From assembly GCA_965115915.1 (NCBI GenBank), contig OZ220483.1, forward strand, positions 744,001 to 808,000: a stretch of 64,000 bases of DNA, written 5' to 3'. Below the pieces are notes generated by a model. The model had not been told where the DNA came from and ran no database searches. It worked only from the letters and a program-made list of their open reading frames with translations. Within the stretch, counting starts at the first letter, position 1. Each line of letters starts with the position of its first letter. Shown piece after piece: positions 14,759-23,092 of the stretch. The stretch comes from G965115915 sp965115915. Its GTDB lineage: Bacteria > Pseudomonadota > Gammaproteobacteria > Eutrophobiales > Eutrophobiaceae. A program made the position numbers and the translations under genes.

Positions 14759-15711
14759 ATGCGCCATACAGCCGGGTGGTTGCTACCGGTTCCTATCTAC
14801 CATCAAAGGTATTGAGCAATGCCGATTTGCAGGAGACTCTGGATACTACGGATGAGTGGATTCGCTTGCGCACCGGGATTTTGGAAAGACGTATCGCGGC
14901 ACATGGACAAACTACCTGTGAGCTGGCGGAGCAGGCGACGATAAAGGCTTTGGAGCAGGGCGGGGTGTCAGCCAAGGAGATTGATTTGATCATCGTTGCT
15001 ACCACCACGCCAGATCGCGTTTTCCCGAGTACAGCCTGCCTGCTGCAGCAGCGTATCGGTTTTCAGAATTGTGCTGCGTTTGATGTGCAGGCGGTGTGTA
15101 CGGGATTTATCTATGCGCTTGGAATCGCTGACAGTTTTATCCGAACCGGCGCCGTCAAGTGCGCGTTGGTGATTGGCGCTGAATTGATGTCGCGTATTGT
15201 CAACTGGAAGGATCGGTCTACCTGTATCCTGTTTGGTGACGGTGCGGGGGCAGTAATTCTGCGGGCGGCTGACACTCCGGGCGTTATTTCCACACATCTG
15301 CATGCGGATGGCAACTATTGTGATTTGTTATCGGCTTCCGGGGACCAAGAGTCCGCGATGGGTCCTCATATTACCATGCAGGGGAATGAGGTGTTTAGGA
15401 TGGCTGTCAATGCACAGGAACAGATCGCGGAACAGGTGCTGCGCGCAAATGATCTTGGGCACCAGGATATAGATTGGCTGGTGCCACATCAGGCCAATTT
15501 GCGGATTATCAAGGCGACCGCGAAAAAATTGAATTTGTCCATGGATCAGGTGGTGCTTACCCTGGACAGGCATGGCAACACCTCTGCGGCATCAGTACCG
15601 CTGGCACTGGATGAGGCAGTGTGTGATGGCCGTATCCAGCAGGGACAAATGCTATTGCTTGTCGCTTTTGGTGGAGGTTTTACCTGGGGTGCGGCTTTGC
15701 TCAGAATGTGA
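14755..15711 (+). CDS. fabH: 3-oxoacyl-ACP synthase III FabH
   Basis: Condenses acetyl-CoA with malonyl-ACP to start fatty-acid synthesis. Counting from the ATG 14755 (MNAPYSRVVATGSYLP), the triad is Cys115 (AVCTGF), His245 (VPHQANLR) and Asn275 (RHGNTSAAS). 318 residues, family-typical. ATG 14755 overlaps the plsX stop as ATGA; an in-frame ATG at 14749 would add two residues. Part of plsX-fabH-fabD-fabG. Confidence 0.95.
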   Translation: MNAPYSRVVATGSYLPSKVLSNADLQETLDTTDEWIRLRTGILERRIAAHGQTTCELAEQATIKALEQGGVSAKEIDLIIVATTTPDRVFPSTACLLQQRIGFQNCAAFDVQAVCTGFIYALGIADSFIRTGAVKCALVIGAELMSRIVNWKDRSTCILFGDGAGAVILRAADTPGVISTHLHADGNYCDLLSASGDQESAMGPHITMQGNEVFRMAVNAQEQIAEQVLRANDLGHQDIDWLVPHQANLRIIKATAKKLNLSMDQVVLTLDRHGNTSAASVPLALDEAVCDGRIQQGQMLLLVAFGGGFTWGAALLRM

Positions 15712-15777
15712 GTGATGCGTGATCGTGTTTACTCCTGCCAGGTGTTAGTCTGAACGGTGTTTGCATCAACGGCTAAG

Positions 15778-16749
15778 ATGGGCAAGCGGGTTGCGGTAGT
15801 TTTCCCCGGACAGGGTTCCCAGGCCCTGGGTATGGTTGATCCACTGTTGCAGGATTTCCCCTGGGTGGAGGAGAGTTTTGCGCTTGCCTCTGAAGTGTTG
15901 GGCTATGATCTGCCTGCACTGACACGTGGTTCATCGCGTGATGTGCTGGATCGGACAGAGCGTGCACAGCCTGTTATCCTGGCCGTCAGTGTCGCTTGCT
16001 GGAGGGTTTTGCAACGCGAGCTTGGTTTACAGCCAGTCATGTTTGCCGGGCATAGCCTGGGAGAATACAGTGCTTTGGTATGTGCCGGGAGTTTGCAATT
16101 TGAAGATGCCTTGCGTCTGGTTGCTGAGCGAGGGCGTCGCATGCAGGAGGCGGTGCCTGAGGGCCAGGGTGGCATGGCCGCCATTATTGGTTTGCAGGAT
16201 AATGAGGTCAGTGCGGTATGTGACGCGCTGAGCGATGCGGATGGTTTGGTGGCGCCTGCCAATTTCAATGCGCCTGGACAGGTCGTTATTTCTGGCACTG
16301 ATGTCGCGGTAAAGCAGGCCATGGAACGTTGTCTTGAGCGGGGAGCAAAGCGTGCAATGCTGCTTCCCGTCAGTGTCCCGTCGCATTGTGAATTGATGCG
16401 TCCTGCCGCAGAACGATTCTCAAAGTTTGTCGAAAGTGTGCGTCTGGTTGACGCGGACATCCCGGTGGTACAGAATCTGGACGCGGTGTCACGCAGTGTG
16501 GCGGCGGACCTCAGGCCCGCATTGGTGTCTCAGATGTATCGGCCGGTACAATGGGTCCGTAGTATGCGATTCATCTGTTCGTCGGGTGTTACAGTGATTA
16601 TAGAATGTGGCTTTGGCAAGACGCTGTGTGGTTTAAGTCGCCGTTGCGTCCCGCAACTGCTGGCATTGCCTATGCATAAGCAGTCCGATTTGGATCGGAT
16701 ACGCGCTTGCCTGTATGGAGAGGAAAAACATGTCGGAAATGAAAGCTAA
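15778..16749 (+). CDS. fabD: Malonyl-CoA:ACP transacylase FabD
   Basis: Loads malonyl groups on acyl carrier protein. From ATG 15778 (MGKRVAVVFPGQGSQ) the nucleophile is Ser93 in GHSLGEYSAL and the partner is His203 in SVPSHCELM. 323 residues, slightly longer than the E. coli protein. A GTG at 15757 would extend it by seven residues without support. The 3' end overlaps fabG by 20 bp, and the fabG ribosome site GGAGAGG lies inside fabD. Confidence 0.95.
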   Translation: MGKRVAVVFPGQGSQALGMVDPLLQDFPWVEESFALASEVLGYDLPALTRGSSRDVLDRTERAQPVILAVSVACWRVLQRELGLQPVMFAGHSLGEYSALVCAGSLQFEDALRLVAERGRRMQEAVPEGQGGMAAIIGLQDNEVSAVCDALSDADGLVAPANFNAPGQVVISGTDVAVKQAMERCLERGAKRAMLLPVSVPSHCELMRPAAERFSKFVESVRLVDADIPVVQNLDAVSRSVAADLRPALVSQMYRPVQWVRSMRFICSSGVTVIIECGFGKTLCGLSRRCVPQLLALPMHKQSDLDRIRACLYGEEKHVGNES

Positions 16750-17473
16750 GGTCGCTCTGGTGACAGGCGCAAGCCGTGGCATAGGCAAGGCTATTGCGCT
16801 GGAACTCGCTCGGTGTGGGGCCTGTGTTGTAGGCACGTCGACCAGTGCTGATGGAGCCGGACAGTATGAAAAAGCACTGTCACAGGCTGGACTTCGTGGT
16901 CATGGCTTTGTTTTGGATCTTGCACACAGGGAATCGATAGAGGAGTTCAGTGGCAGCCTGAAAGAAGCTGCTTTGTTACCTGATATCCTGGTCAACAACG
17001 CCGGGATTACCAGTGACGGTTTGTTATTGCGGATGAGTGACAAACAGTGGCAGGAGGTTATTGATACGGACCTTTGTAGTGTGTTTTACCTGAGTCGATT
17101 CTGTGTTCGGAAGATGCTGAAGCAAAAGTTTGGCCGCATTATCAATGTCACTTCTATTGTCGGTATGTCCGGGAATGCGGGGCAGTGTAACTATGCCGCG
17201 GCCAAGGCCGGGATGATCGGCTTTACCCGTTCCCTGGCACTGGAAGTGGCGGCGAAAGGGGTTACGGTGAATGCGATAGCACCAGGCTTTATTGAAACGG
17301 ATATGACACGTGAGGTTTCGCAGAAGATGGGGGATGGATTACTTTCGCGTATTCCGCTTGGGCGCCTGGGCAGGCCTGAAGACATTGTCGGAGCGGTTTC
17401 TTTTCTGGCCAGTGAAGCGGCGTCATACATCACGGGGGAGACGATCAATATCAGTGGTGGCCTGTATATGTGA
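16730..17473 (+). CDS. fabG: 3-oxoacyl-ACP reductase FabG
   Basis: NADPH-dependent reduction of 3-oxoacyl-ACP. It has the Rossmann motif TGASRGIG at residues 12-19, NNAG at 89-92, Ser142 (NVTSIVG), and Tyr155 and Lys159 (CNYAAAKAG). The fourth member of the short-chain dehydrogenase tetrad, normally Asn in a TNL context, reads Asp114 here (DTDLCSVF). The start at 16730 (MSEMKAKVAL) has GGAGAGG 6 bp upstream. It ends the first half of the split fab operon: acpP, the usual next gene, is 14 kb away. Confidence 0.95.
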   Translation: MSEMKAKVALVTGASRGIGKAIALELARCGACVVGTSTSADGAGQYEKALSQAGLRGHGFVLDLAHRESIEEFSGSLKEAALLPDILVNNAGITSDGLLLRMSDKQWQEVIDTDLCSVFYLSRFCVRKMLKQKFGRIINVTSIVGMSGNAGQCNYAAAKAGMIGFTRSLALEVAAKGVTVNAIAPGFIETDMTREVSQKMGDGLLSRIPLGRLGRPEDIVGAVSFLASEAASYITGETINISGGLYM

Positions 17474-17537
17474 GTATCCCGACCGTTGTCTCGAGTGTGT
17501 GGACTGCCGGAGCCATATGGTGGCCATGTTCGGAGAG

Positions 17538-17621
17538 TACCGGGAGAGGGACTTGAACCCACACTCTGTTGCCAGAACCGGATTTTGAGTCCGGCGCGTC
17601 TACCAATTCCGCCATCCCGGC
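17538..17621 (-). tRNA. tRNA-Leu (anticodon CAA)
   Basis: 84-nt cloverleaf on the minus strand: acceptor GCCGGGA/TCCCGGT, anticodon arm CCGGA-CTCAAAA-TCCGG, long variable arm TCTG/CAGA, T-arm GTGGG-TTCAAGT-CCCTC, discriminator A. CCA is not encoded (CTC follows). It decodes UUG. It sits at the point where the fab operon is interrupted. Confidence 0.96.
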
Positions 17622-17676
17622 AAGGCGGTGTAGTATAGCATGGATTATATTGCCCCGGACTGGCCCACGCGGCGGC

Positions 17677-18159
17677 TCATTCGCGAATGTCAACCGGTGT
17701 GCCAACCGCCACGTGCTCGAACAGATCGATAATGTGCTGGTTTCTCATGCGTATGCAACCTTTGGAACCGGGAGTGGTAAAGACGACATCGTCCGGTGCA
17801 CCGTGGATATATATGTATCTGGCTTTGCTATCCACTGTGCCGCCCTGGTTTTTCCCGGGTTCGATACCGGCCAGCCAGAGGATCCGGGTCAGTATCCAGT
17901 CCCGTTCCGGGAATCGTTGCTTCAGTTCGGGGGAGTAGATCTCTCCAGTGGGTACGCGGCCGACAAATACGGTGTTTATCTCGCACCCGCCCCCGATTTT
18001 TTTGGCGATCAGGTGACGTCCGCGCGGTGTGCATTCGCTGTCTTGTTGTTCACCTGTCCCATTTTTTGCAGTGGATACTGGCCACTGTCGGTAGGGTTTG
18101 TCTCCATCACACAGTAGAAGCTGCTGGGTAGTGATGTCAATTTTGATTTGTGATTGCAT
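17677..18159 (-). CDS. Small YkuD-domain L,D-transpeptidase without signal peptide
   Basis: 160-residue protein that is almost only a YkuD catalytic domain. The family motif is complete: His119 (IYIHGAP) and Cys135 with Arg137 (SKGCIRM). YkuD enzymes cross-link peptidoglycan stem peptides or attach lipoproteins, normally outside the membrane. This one begins MQSQIKIDITTQQLLL with no signal peptide or membrane segment, so either it is exported another way, the start is wrong, or it works in the cytoplasm. It overlaps the upstream substrate-binding lipoprotein gene by 23 bp, which points to linked roles, perhaps in muropeptide handling (inference). Confidence 0.85.
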   Translation of the reverse strand: MQSQIKIDITTQQLLLCDGDKPYRQWPVSTAKNGTGEQQDSECTPRGRHLIAKKIGGGCEINTVFVGRVPTGEIYSPELKQRFPERDWILTRILWLAGIEPGKNQGGTVDSKARYIYIHGAPDDVVFTTPGSKGCIRMRNQHIIDLFEHVAVGTPVDIRE

Positions 18160-19705
18160 CGGGAAATGTGGGGTTTGTGTCTGAATACCGCGTTCCCGAG
18201 AGCTTGATGGCAGTTAGCAGTCCGTCGTAATTTCCATCGGGGTGCGCATGATAATTATGGATGCTGTCACGTTGCATTACCACCTGATCCTCATACCAAA
18301 GCGGGACAAATACCAGTATCTCGTGCAGCAGTCGTTGTAGTGTACGATACAGTTTTGCCTGTTCTACAGGTTCAACAGTTCGTTCCGCACGCTCAATCAG
18401 CGCATCTACGCGGGAATTTTTCAGTCCACCACGGTTGGCTCCCTGTGGTGGCAGCGAATCACTGTGGTAGATGTAGCGGAAAACATCAGGCATCTTCAGA
18501 CCTACCCACGACAGGCTGTACATCTGAAAACGACCCTGTTTGATGTCGTCATAAAAAGTGCCCCAATCATGGCTTTGAATATTCAGGTGCAAACCAATCT
18601 GCTCAAGTTGATGCTGGATAATGGTGGCCAGACGCAGGCGCAGCGGGTTGCTGGATGTTTTGTAGCTGATGGAAACAGGCTCTGTTTCGGCCAGGGCATG
18701 CTCTTCTCGATAGGCGGCGACATGCCGCATGGCCTTGCTTATATCGAAGTGTGTCTCCGGGAGCGTTGCCGCCGCCCAGTGTGTCGGGGGTAGAATGGTC
18801 TCCGCGGCAGTAACGGTATGGTCAAATATATGCTGGATAATTGCCTGCCGGTCGATACCGTGTGCGATAGCCTTGCGTATATGCAGACTGCCACTGACCG
18901 GATCCCTCAGATTGAACCCGAGATATGTGAATACGTTATGGCCAGGCGTTCTTGTTATATTGATGGATCGTTGTTTTTCCAGCCAGCGGATCAGTTCTGG
19001 CGGCATATTGCTTTGGATTATATCCAATTCGCCACGCAGCAGTTTCAGGGTACGGACCGTCGGGTCTTTGCTCAAAAGTAATTGTACTGGTTGTCCGTCT
19101 TTCAGCCTGACCAACTTCAGTTGCCCTCTTGTTGGCCATGACTGGAAGCGCATTTCTCCACTGCCCACAGGTTTGGAGTTGAACGGATGTTGTTTGGCGA
19201 TCAGGTCTGCTGGCAGAATGCCAATGACAAGCTTTCCAGGGAATAGCGGATCATCGGCATCGAGAAAGAAATCCAGGGTATCCTCGTCAATCAGCACAAT
19301 CTCCCGGATACCGCTCAATGAGCCCCGATGTGGAGATGGCGGTTCTCCATGGAGGATGGATTCATAGCTGGCTTTGACATCCTGGCTGTTCAGATGTTTG
19401 CCATGATGGAACTGTCTGCCATCGCCTTCGCGCAGATGAAATCGGTAATGGCGTGGGCTTATGGTTTCCCATACGGCCAGATCCGGTACTGGATTGAAAT
19501 CATTGCCGAAATCGACCAGGCGGCGATACAGGAGGTGGCAGACGCGCCAGGATTCGGCATCGGTGGCATAGCGGGGGTCCAGTGTGATGGGAGCCGAAGC
19601 AAGGCCGAAATTGATCTGCGTGACAGAAGATTGTTGTTGGCACGCGGCAAGCCAGCACAACAGTACCGCGCTCAGAGCAATGTTGTGCAGTGGTGTGCGT
19701 ATCAT
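18137..19705 (-). CDS. Family 5 peptide-type ABC substrate-binding lipoprotein
   Basis: Periplasmic solute-binding lipoprotein of the oligopeptide/dipeptide class (SBP_bac_5). The lipobox LLCWLAAC gives a lipidated Cys near residue 22. The N-terminal ITLDPRYATD and mid-protein LHIRKAIAHGIDRQAII blocks are typical of the family. 522 residues. No ABC permease or ATPase gene is nearby, so it is an orphan. It overlaps rlmD by 4 bp upstream and the L,D-transpeptidase gene by 23 bp downstream. MppA, a murein tripeptide binder, belongs to the same family, so a cell-wall peptide ligand is possible but unproven. Confidence 0.85.
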   Translation of the reverse strand: MIRTPLHNIALSAVLLCWLAACQQQSSVTQINFGLASAPITLDPRYATDAESWRVCHLLYRRLVDFGNDFNPVPDLAVWETISPRHYRFHLREGDGRQFHHGKHLNSQDVKASYESILHGEPPSPHRGSLSGIREIVLIDEDTLDFFLDADDPLFPGKLVIGILPADLIAKQHPFNSKPVGSGEMRFQSWPTRGQLKLVRLKDGQPVQLLLSKDPTVRTLKLLRGELDIIQSNMPPELIRWLEKQRSINITRTPGHNVFTYLGFNLRDPVSGSLHIRKAIAHGIDRQAIIQHIFDHTVTAAETILPPTHWAAATLPETHFDISKAMRHVAAYREEHALAETEPVSISYKTSSNPLRLRLATIIQHQLEQIGLHLNIQSHDWGTFYDDIKQGRFQMYSLSWVGLKMPDVFRYIYHSDSLPPQGANRGGLKNSRVDALIERAERTVEPVEQAKLYRTLQRLLHEILVFVPLWYEDQVVMQRDSIHNYHAHPDGNYDGLLTAIKLSGTRYSDTNPTFPDAITNQN

Positions 19706-21027
19706 GCCGGTGCTCTGGTGAATAAGGCGATGGATTCCACATGCGATGTGTGTGGAAACATGTCCATTACCCCGACAGAATCAATCTGAAAGCCATGCTG
19801 TGCGGTCAGCACAGTGGTATCACGCGCCAATGTTGATGGATTGCAGGAAACATACACGACTCGCTCTGTTTTCGATAGATCCAAGTTGCACAGGAGTTGT
19901 TTGGCTCCATTGCGCGGAGGGTCCAATATGAGCTTGTTATATTGGTGCTGGTTGCAAATTTCCGGCGCAGCGGCTGACTCCAGATCGGCTATGGCGAAGG
20001 CGGCATTTTCGATGCCATTTCGCATGGCGTTGAAGCGTGCGCGTTCCACCAGTGCGGCGGAGCCTTCCATGCCCTGCAGTTTGTGTACCCGCCGGGCTAT
20101 CGGCAGGGAGAGATTGCCAATCCCGCAGTACAATTCCAGGACCCGGTCGTCTTTTTGAGTTTGTAGCAACTGGATACTCTGCGCGGTCATTTTTCGGTTG
20201 ATGCAGAAGTTTATCTGCGTGAAATCAGCAGGCCCGAATTCCATTACTATGGTATCGTTATCAATCCGATAGTGCAGCGGCGTGGTGGCAATCGCACCGG
20301 GCAGGCGCTGTATGCTTTCCATGCCCGCAGACTGCAGGTAAAATTCCAGCTTTGCGGCTTGTTCAAAAGAGCGCAGATGAGCGATATCGGTATCGTTCAG
20401 TGGGGCCAGATGGCGCAGCACACAGGCAGTTGCATTTTCGGCAATAGCAATCTCAAGCTGAGGAATCTGTCGGGCAATGGACAGTTTCCCAATCAGACGA
20501 CGCAGATTGAGGAGTTGGTCCCCAATCGGGACATGCAGGACCTCGCAACGATGTATGTCAGCGATAAAATGGTGTGCCTTTTCACGAAATCCTAACAGGA
20601 TGCCACCTTTCTTTTCTACATATTTGACTCCCAGTCGGGCCTTGTGTCGATAGGCATATGGTTTCGATGTCAGTGGCTGGAGCAGATGTCGTGGCCTGAC
20701 GCCTGCGTCTTTTTCCAGTAACTCAAGCAACAGTGACTGTTTGAATTCAATCTGTGCAACACTGTCCATGTGCTGTAGACAGCAGCCACCACATTGGCCA
20801 TAGTGTGGACACTTTGGCCGGACTCTGGCAGCAGAGGGATTGTATATGGTCTTTGCTGTTGCGTTGTCGAAACGCCGGTGTCTGTGTACGATACGTACAT
20901 CGGCCGTCTCTCCTGGCAGCGCACCGTCAACGAATACCGTTTTGCCGTTTATGTGAGCGATACCAGCGCCTGTATGGGACAGCCTTTCGATATTGAGTCG
21001 CGTCTCTACAGAGGCATCATCCACCAT
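19702..21027 (-). CDS. rlmD: 23S rRNA (uracil-1939-C5)-methyltransferase RlmD
   Basis: SAM-dependent rRNA methyltransferase of the TrmA/RumA family. It has an N-terminal TRAM-type domain (residues about 8-65), an iron-sulfur cysteine set CPHYGQCGGCCLQH near 73-86, SAM motif VLELYCGIGNLSLP, and catalytic VVYVSCNPSTLARD near the C-terminus, ending with HTSHVESIALF. The cysteine spacing C-x5-C-x2-C fits RlmD. 441 residues. It belongs to a tight minus-strand set: nnrU, pfkB, rlmD, SBP, L,D-transpeptidase. Confidence 0.93.
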   Translation of the reverse strand: MVDDASVETRLNIERLSHTGAGIAHINGKTVFVDGALPGETADVRIVHRHRRFDNATAKTIYNPSAARVRPKCPHYGQCGGCCLQHMDSVAQIEFKQSLLLELLEKDAGVRPRHLLQPLTSKPYAYRHKARLGVKYVEKKGGILLGFREKAHHFIADIHRCEVLHVPIGDQLLNLRRLIGKLSIARQIPQLEIAIAENATACVLRHLAPLNDTDIAHLRSFEQAAKLEFYLQSAGMESIQRLPGAIATTPLHYRIDNDTIVMEFGPADFTQINFCINRKMTAQSIQLLQTQKDDRVLELYCGIGNLSLPIARRVHKLQGMEGSAALVERARFNAMRNGIENAAFAIADLESAAAPEICNQHQYNKLILDPPRNGAKQLLCNLDLSKTERVVYVSCNPSTLARDTTVLTAQHGFQIDSVGVMDMFPHTSHVESIALFTRAPA

Positions 21028-21079
21028 TGAAATCGGTATTCCTGGTTATCATGCAAGACGGTATGTCGCCTTTGCCGTG

Positions 21080-22045
21080 TTATGCGCTGGTCGAAGCAGG
21101 CAATGGCAGGTCGGCGTCAAATTCTTCGTGGTAGCGTTGGCAAAGTTCCTCTCGAATGAAGCTGTGGTTTTGTGTGCCGGCACGGGTAATGGTGATGCCA
21201 GCCATCAGACTGCCAAGTTTGCCGATGGTTTCCCAGTCCAGTCCGTGCAGAATGCCATACAGCAAAGCTGCCCGGTAGGCATCTCCACAGCCGGTGGGAT
21301 CAATAACATCCTTGCACGGAACGCTGGGTATATGATATTCCTTTTTCCGGGTATGAATGATGGAGCCTTCCTTGCCGCGAGTGATTATCAACGCCCGCAG
21401 ATGTTTCATGCAGGTATCGATGTCATAGCCGGTCTTGTCGCTTAGCAGGTGCCATTCATAATCGTTTACCGACAACCAGTCGGCCAGTTCGATGAAATGA
21501 ACGAGTTCCTTGCCGTCGAACAGTGTCAACCCCTGACCGGGGTCGAATACGAAAGGGATGTTTTTGTCATGACATTGTTCGGCATGTTGCAGCATGCCCA
21601 GACGTCCGTCCGGTGCAATGATCGCAACTTTTATTGAAGGATTATCGGGTACCTGGTTCAGGTGTGACTGTTCCATTGCCCCTGGATGAAAAGCGGTTAT
21701 CTGATTGTCATCCAGATCGGTGGTGATGAATGCCTGTGCCGTCCAGGTGTCTTCCAGTTCCAGCACATGCTGACGGTTGATGTGATTGCCGTCCAGCCAG
21801 GAGAAGTAGGGTGTGCAATCTTTTTTTCCCACAGTGCCCATCGGGAGCGCACAGTCTTCTTCCAGCAGTTCCAGGTTCCAGGCGATGTTGCCGGCGCAGC
21901 CGCCGAATTCCTTGCGCAGCGAGGGTGCCACAAAGGAGATATTCAGCATGTGTACCTTGTCAGGCAGGATGGAATCGGAGAACCTCCCGGGGAATACCAT
22001 AATCGAGTCATAGGCGAAGGAGCCACAGATCAGCGCCTTTTTCAT
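21080..22045 (-). CDS. PfkB-family sugar/nucleoside kinase (adenosine-kinase-like)
   Basis: Ribokinase/PfkB fold kinase. The N-terminal GGCAGNIAWNL and the C-terminal DPTGCGDAYRAALLYG, which carries the anion hole and catalytic Asp, are clear. The overall layout resembles bacterial adenosine-kinase-like proteins, but the substrate cannot be fixed by eye. I start at ATG 22045 (MKKALICGSFAYD); the frame extends 14 codons further into the nnrU end without support. It is 52 bp upstream of rlmD. Confidence 0.85.
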   Translation of the reverse strand: MKKALICGSFAYDSIMVFPGRFSDSILPDKVHMLNISFVAPSLRKEFGGCAGNIAWNLELLEEDCALPMGTVGKKDCTPYFSWLDGNHINRQHVLELEDTWTAQAFITTDLDDNQITAFHPGAMEQSHLNQVPDNPSIKVAIIAPDGRLGMLQHAEQCHDKNIPFVFDPGQGLTLFDGKELVHFIELADWLSVNDYEWHLLSDKTGYDIDTCMKHLRALIITRGKEGSIIHTRKKEYHIPSVPCKDVIDPTGCGDAYRAALLYGILHGLDWETIGKLGSLMAGITITRAGTQNHSFIREELCQRYHEEFDADLPLPASTSA

Positions 22046-22064
22046 GTCGGTGAAACTGTGAACC

Positions 22065-22628
22065 TTAGAGGAATATCGAACGGCCAAACAACAGGCCGTG
22101 TGAAACCAGGAAGAACAGGTAAATGCCGCTGGCTATGCCGACCAGAATAAGGTCTTTTTCCAGTGGATAGACCTTGGGTTCCGGCCTTTCCGTGTCTGTG
22201 CGCAAATCCGTCATTCTGATCGCCACGATGGAATAGGCCAGGAAGCTCAGGAACAGGATTAGCGAACCTATGTCCCCATTGGTAATGATGTGCGTGGCCG
22301 CCCAGATGATGATCCCGACAAGCAAGGGATGGCGCACGTAGCGCTTCAGATTGGTTGGCAGTACCCGGGCGACCATGAAGATGAACGCCACGTACATTGC
22401 GATAAGACTCAGGTAGCGCAGGAATGTGGGAGTTGGCCAGAGTTCCACAAAAGGGAACAAACCTTTCCCCAACCCTGCCAGTATCAGACACAACAGGCTG
22501 GCCAGAGAGAATATCAGCTTGTACAGGCCTTCGGAACCGGCCAGTTGCACCAGTCTTTCCCGTTGTTCCGGCATGAACGGCAAAGCGTGCAGTGCGAAAA
22601 ATCCGCATAGTCCGATAATGAATAGCAT
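22065..22628 (-). CDS. NnrU-family membrane protein
   Basis: About 187 residues with five to six hydrophobic segments (for example LFIIGLCGFFALHAL, LIFSLASLLCLILAGL, FLRYLSLIAMYVAFIFM) and the RHPLLVGIIIWAATHI motif shared with isoprenylcysteine-methyltransferase-like membrane proteins. NnrU was named from nitrite/nitric-oxide reductase clusters, but no such genes are here and the function is not known. Start taken at ATG 22628 (MLFIIGLCG), since the upstream residues are not hydrophobic and lack a family match. It opens the five-gene minus-strand set. Confidence 0.82.
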   Translation of the reverse strand: MLFIIGLCGFFALHALPFMPEQRERLVQLAGSEGLYKLIFSLASLLCLILAGLGKGLFPFVELWPTPTFLRYLSLIAMYVAFIFMVARVLPTNLKRYVRHPLLVGIIIWAATHIITNGDIGSLILFLSFLAYSIVAIRMTDLRTDTERPEPKVYPLEKDLILVGIASGIYLFFLVSHGLLFGRSIFL

Positions 22629-23092
22629 GGCGATATCCCGGATCGATGTCCAGGCGCTATGATACCAGCAGGGGAGCCAAAAGCCACTACCCATTGAAGC
22701 CACTGCCCGTTATTTCGATCAGGCAATCCGATTCCGGTTTGCGGGAATGCCATTACCACAGTGTATCGCCCTGCGTTCGGGACCGCGTCGTCTGGTTGCG
22801 GGCAGGAGTACATGAAAAGTGATGCAACAAACGGGTGCATATGCCACCGATATTGTTTAATATCCCGGAAATTCACGGATGTGGACGGGCCAGGGCAGTG
22901 GTCCTTCGCTTGACTGCTTGACCATATGGGGCTTGCGGATGTTCGGTCACGACGGGTGTTTCCCTGAGCCTGGAGTAGCCCCTTGCCATATCCGGGCCTT
23001 TGCCCGGTGTTGTCCACAGAGGGTATCGTCAGGCTGCGTTGATTCCGGCTGGACAGTATCTCTCGGCAAATAGATATTCATCCTGAAGAAAT
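22629..23092. other. Divergent nnrU/tolB intergenic region
   Basis: 464 bp between divergent genes. I find no supported coding region and no convincing consensus promoter; it must contain the promoters of both flanking units. Confidence 0.4.
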
